A DNA stretch of 7,216 nt. Source: CAYGXH01 sp964354485. Its GTDB lineage: Bacteria; Bacteroidota; Ignavibacteria; UBA10030; SZUA-254. The stretch's first letter is position 1. Every line of letters starts with the position of its first letter. A model generated the notes under the pieces. That model worked only from the letters and a program-made list of their open reading frames with translations, did no database searches and was not told the origin of the DNA. The DNA is taken from NCBI GenBank assembly GCA_964354485.1, contig CAYGZY010000135.1, forward strand, positions 1 through 7,216, written 5' to 3'. The position numbers were made by a program, and so were the translations under genes. Below are positions 5,309 to 7,216 of this stretch, piece after piece.

Positions 5309-7216
5309 TACTTCACCGTGAAGTTGCCGCGTTGCCGTATATCATCAGATGAACTGCCGATCATAACTTCGAATGTTCCGGGTTCAACGGTTCTTTTCAG
5401 GTTTGCGTCGAGGAAAGACATATCATCCGGTTTTAAAACAAAAGAGATCGTTGTTTTTTCTCCCGGTTCGAGTGAAATGCGCTTAAATCCCTTCAATTCC
5501 ATTAGAGGACGGGTAACACTCGCGACCGGATCGTGAATGTAGAGCTGTACAACCTCTTCGCCTCTCCGGGTTCCTGAATTCCTGACGTCGACCTGTATGG
5601 TTGTATTTTCCCACCTGGAAATTGCCGGTTTCTCTATCTTAATATTACTGTACTCGAATGTCGTGTAACTGAGGCCGTGTCCGAATGCGAATAATGGTTT
5701 ACCGCTCATATTCACGTAATCATATCCGCGCCCGGATGGTTTCACGTTGTAATAAAGGGGGCATTGTCCGGCGCTCTGTGGAAACGTGAAGGGAAGTTTG
5801 CCGCCCGGATTATAATCCCCGAGGAGAACATCGGCAACCGCATTGCCGCCCTCCTCTCCGGAGTACCATGCATCAATAATTGCCGGAACATCATCATACC
5901 AGCTTTCCATTGTGACGGCACTCCCTGCGACGAGTACTACAACTGTCGGTACGCCCGTTCTGGTAATGGCTTTGAGTAATTCTTCCTGCTGACCCGGGAG
6001 ACGCAGATCGGCGCGGTCTCGTCCTTCCCCCTCCATAATGCCGCCGACAAATACAACGGCATCGGATTTCTTTGCAAGAGCCGTTGCTTCCTCTATGGTA
6101 TTGGTCTCTCTTGCGGCACCTTTCCAACCCAGGCTCGCATATGATCCGCCGCCATTTTCATACATTTCAATTCGCAGATCATATGCGCGGCCCTTCTCGA
6201 GGTTAAGTATAAAGTAATCTGAGGTTGATGCCCGGTCGACCCAGTTGTTTACGAGCGGTTTCGCGTCGACGTACAGTCGTACACCATCATCGGTTGTAAT
6301 GCTGAATTTGTAACGACCTTTGAGCGGTGAGATAAATTTTCCGGTCCAGCGTACGGAGAAATGGTCAGGTTTTATCGTTGAATCAGGAGATCCTGCGCCC
6401 CAATCGAAATTGAGCTGCTTGTCGATGCGGACAAGAACCGGTTCGCCGGTCAGCTCCTGGTTACCGAAGTATTCAGCTTTAAGTCCCCGCTCTCCCTTTT
6501 TTCCTCCGGCCGGCACGAGATGCTCGGAGAGAATCGCCGGCAGAGCAAGCTCACCCAATTCGCACCCCTTAGCGTAATAAACCGTTGTCTTTGGGGAAAC
6601 CTTTGTTTTAACTCCTTCCAGAACAGAAACGATTTTCATCCCATATCCGCTGTATCCCCCCAGACGCTTGCCATCAGCATCAGGCCCGATGATTGCGATT
6701 GACCGCAGGTCTTTTTTCAGCGGGAGTATATTAGTTTCATTTTTTAATAGAACAATGGATTCATGGGCGGCTCGAAGTGCGAGAGCCCGATCCTCTTGAG
6801 TTTCAGTTACTTTCACAGCCGTTTCCGGATCGACATAAGGCGACTCAAATAAGCCGAGGCGGAATTTTGCACGCAGGATACGCCGTACCGATTTATCGAT
6901 CAGATCTACCGGCGTTATTCCACGCTCGGTATTAAGCAGTAATGAATCTCCGTAGATATAAATCCCGGGTAATTCAATGTCGAGTCCGGCTTCGAGCGCG
7001 AGTTGCGCGACTTCTCCTCTCGTCGATGCCATCTGATGTGCGTCTCGTATACCGCCCGCTGAGCCGTAATCGGAGACAACAAATCCCTCAAAACCCCACT
7101 CGTTTCGCAAAATATCTGTAAGGAGCCACCGATTGGCAGTGCATGCCAGACCATCGAGCGAGTTGTACGCTGGCATAACCGACGTCGCATGTCCATCCTG
7201 GAAGCAGGCTTTGAAT
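5308..7216 (-). CDS. Family GH3 beta-glucosidase/beta-xylosidase with inserted PA14 domain; N-terminus beyond the window
   Basis: The frame is open at the right edge: FKACFQDGHATSV precedes the first internal Met at 7174-7176, so this Met is not the true start. The visible 635 residues are the end of the TIM-barrel domain and all that follows. Counting from that Met, the SDY motif of the nucleophile loop puts the catalytic Asp at 36 (codon 7069-7071). The second (alpha/beta) domain starts near 130 (LLKNETNILPL at 143-153). PA14 occupies about 232-355. The acid/base candidate is Glu384 in EGEGRDR (codon 6025-6027). A fibronectin III-like domain spans about 528-610. GH3 enzymes with this layout release glucose or xylose from the non-reducing ends of plant or microbial oligosaccharides. 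PA14 often shapes the substrate pocket. Usual length is 800-870 residues, so about 200 are missing, including any export signal. Glucosidase versus xylosidase cannot be decided. It is the upstream gene of the PAP2 operon. Confidence 0.93.
   Translation of the reverse strand, partial: FKACFQDGHATSVMPAYNSLDGLACTANRWLLTDILRNEWGFEGFVVSDYGSAGGIRDAHQMASTRGEVAQLALEAGLDIELPGIYIYGDSLLLNTERGITPVDLIDKSVRRILRAKFRLGLFESPYVDPETAVKVTETQEDRALALRAAHESIVLLKNETNILPLKKDLRSIAIIGPDADGKRLGGYSGYGMKIVSVLEGVKTKVSPKTTVYYAKGCELGELALPAILSEHLVPAGGKKGERGLKAEYFGNQELTGEPVLVRIDKQLNFDWGAGSPDSTIKPDHFSVRWTGKFISPLKGRYKFSITTDDGVRLYVDAKPLVNNWVDRASTSDYFILNLEKGRAYDLRIEMYENGGGSYASLGWKGAARETNTIEEATALAKKSDAVVFVGGIMEGEGRDRADLRLPGQQEELLKAITRTGVPTVVVLVAGSAVTMESWYDDVPAIIDAWYSGEEGGNAVADVLLGDYNPGGKLPFTFPQSAGQCPLYYNVKPSGRGYDYVNMSGKPLFAFGHGLSYTTFEYSNIKIEKPAISRWENTTIQVDVRNSGTRRGEEVVQLYIHDPVASVTRPLMELKGFKRISLEPGEKTTISFVLKPDDMSFLDANLKRTVEPGTFEVMIGSSSDDIRQRGNFTVK
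6112..6483 (-). other. PA14 domain inserted in the GH3 catalytic region
   Basis: Residues about 232-355 (counted from the Met at 7174-7176) show the PA14 pattern. It opens with GLKAEYFGNQ, followed by FDWG, then FSVRWTGKFISPLKGRYKF, then the hallmark TTDDGVRLYVD turn, then NNW, and closes with an RIEMYENGGGSYASLGW strand. It sits between the early alpha/beta strands and the acid/base loop, the same place as in the yeast KmBglI type of GH3 enzymes, where PA14 limits the length of accepted substrates. The same role here is inference. Confidence 0.88.

Noticed and set aside
5894..6127. A Arg/Gly/Cys-rich 77-codon minus-strand frame inside the GH3 gene
   Set aside because: It is a shifted reading of the GH3 acid/base region. 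The odd composition follows from the frame shift.
1..7216. CRISPR array, tRNA, insertion sequence ends, phage or defence genes
   Set aside because: No direct DNA repeats with spacers, cloverleaf-like sequence, inverted terminal repeats or transposase, nuclease or phage-like proteins were seen. Nearly all of the sequence is explained by the three genes.

Overview
The window carries three protein-coding genes, all on the minus strand, so transcription runs right to left. No RNA gene, insertion sequence, CRISPR array or phage-like gene was seen. The protein types point to a member of the Bacteroidota/Ignavibacteria/Chlorobi-like assemblage. The clues are a very large secreted Asp-box beta-propeller protein opening with a W-(x)2-IGPTN motif, repeated GWN...GYW modules near its C-terminal end, a PA14-containing family 3 glycoside hydrolase, and a possible TTG-N19-TAnnTT promoter. 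This placement is inferred from protein style, not from a marker gene.

Right part (7216 to 5308): the C-terminal 635 codons of a GH3 beta-glucosidase/beta-xylosidase type enzyme. Its N-terminus lies outside the window. Both catalytic regions are visible, a PA14 domain is inserted in the second catalytic domain, and a fibronectin III-like domain closes the protein. Seven bases downstream (5300 to 4383) starts a PAP2-superfamily membrane phosphatase. The tight spacing, with the ribosome-binding site formed partly by the GH3 stop codon, suggests one operon. The PAP2 protein keeps the PSGH and H-x3-D motifs, but Gln replaces the usual Arg of its third motif.

Middle (4382 to 4098): a 285-base gap with no convincing terminator. 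It holds a plausible promoter and a good Shine-Dalgarno site for the next gene.

Left part (4097 to 1): one uninterrupted reading frame of at least 1365 codons that leaves the left edge without a stop. It encodes a signal peptide, a long Asp-box (BNR/sortilin-like) propeller region with 11 recognisable Asp-boxes plus one degenerate one, an Ig-like segment, a nidogen-like beta-sandwich, two tandem GWN...GYW modules and the start of a beta-rich domain. In related proteins this last domain is usually followed by a type IX secretion sorting domain.

Together the genes suggest a cell that secretes glycan-degrading enzymes and large surface-attached repeat proteins. A functional link between the propeller protein and the GH3-PAP2 pair is not shown by the sequence. 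No undescribed multi-gene system was found. The main points of interest are the architecture of the giant protein and the altered PAP2 motif.
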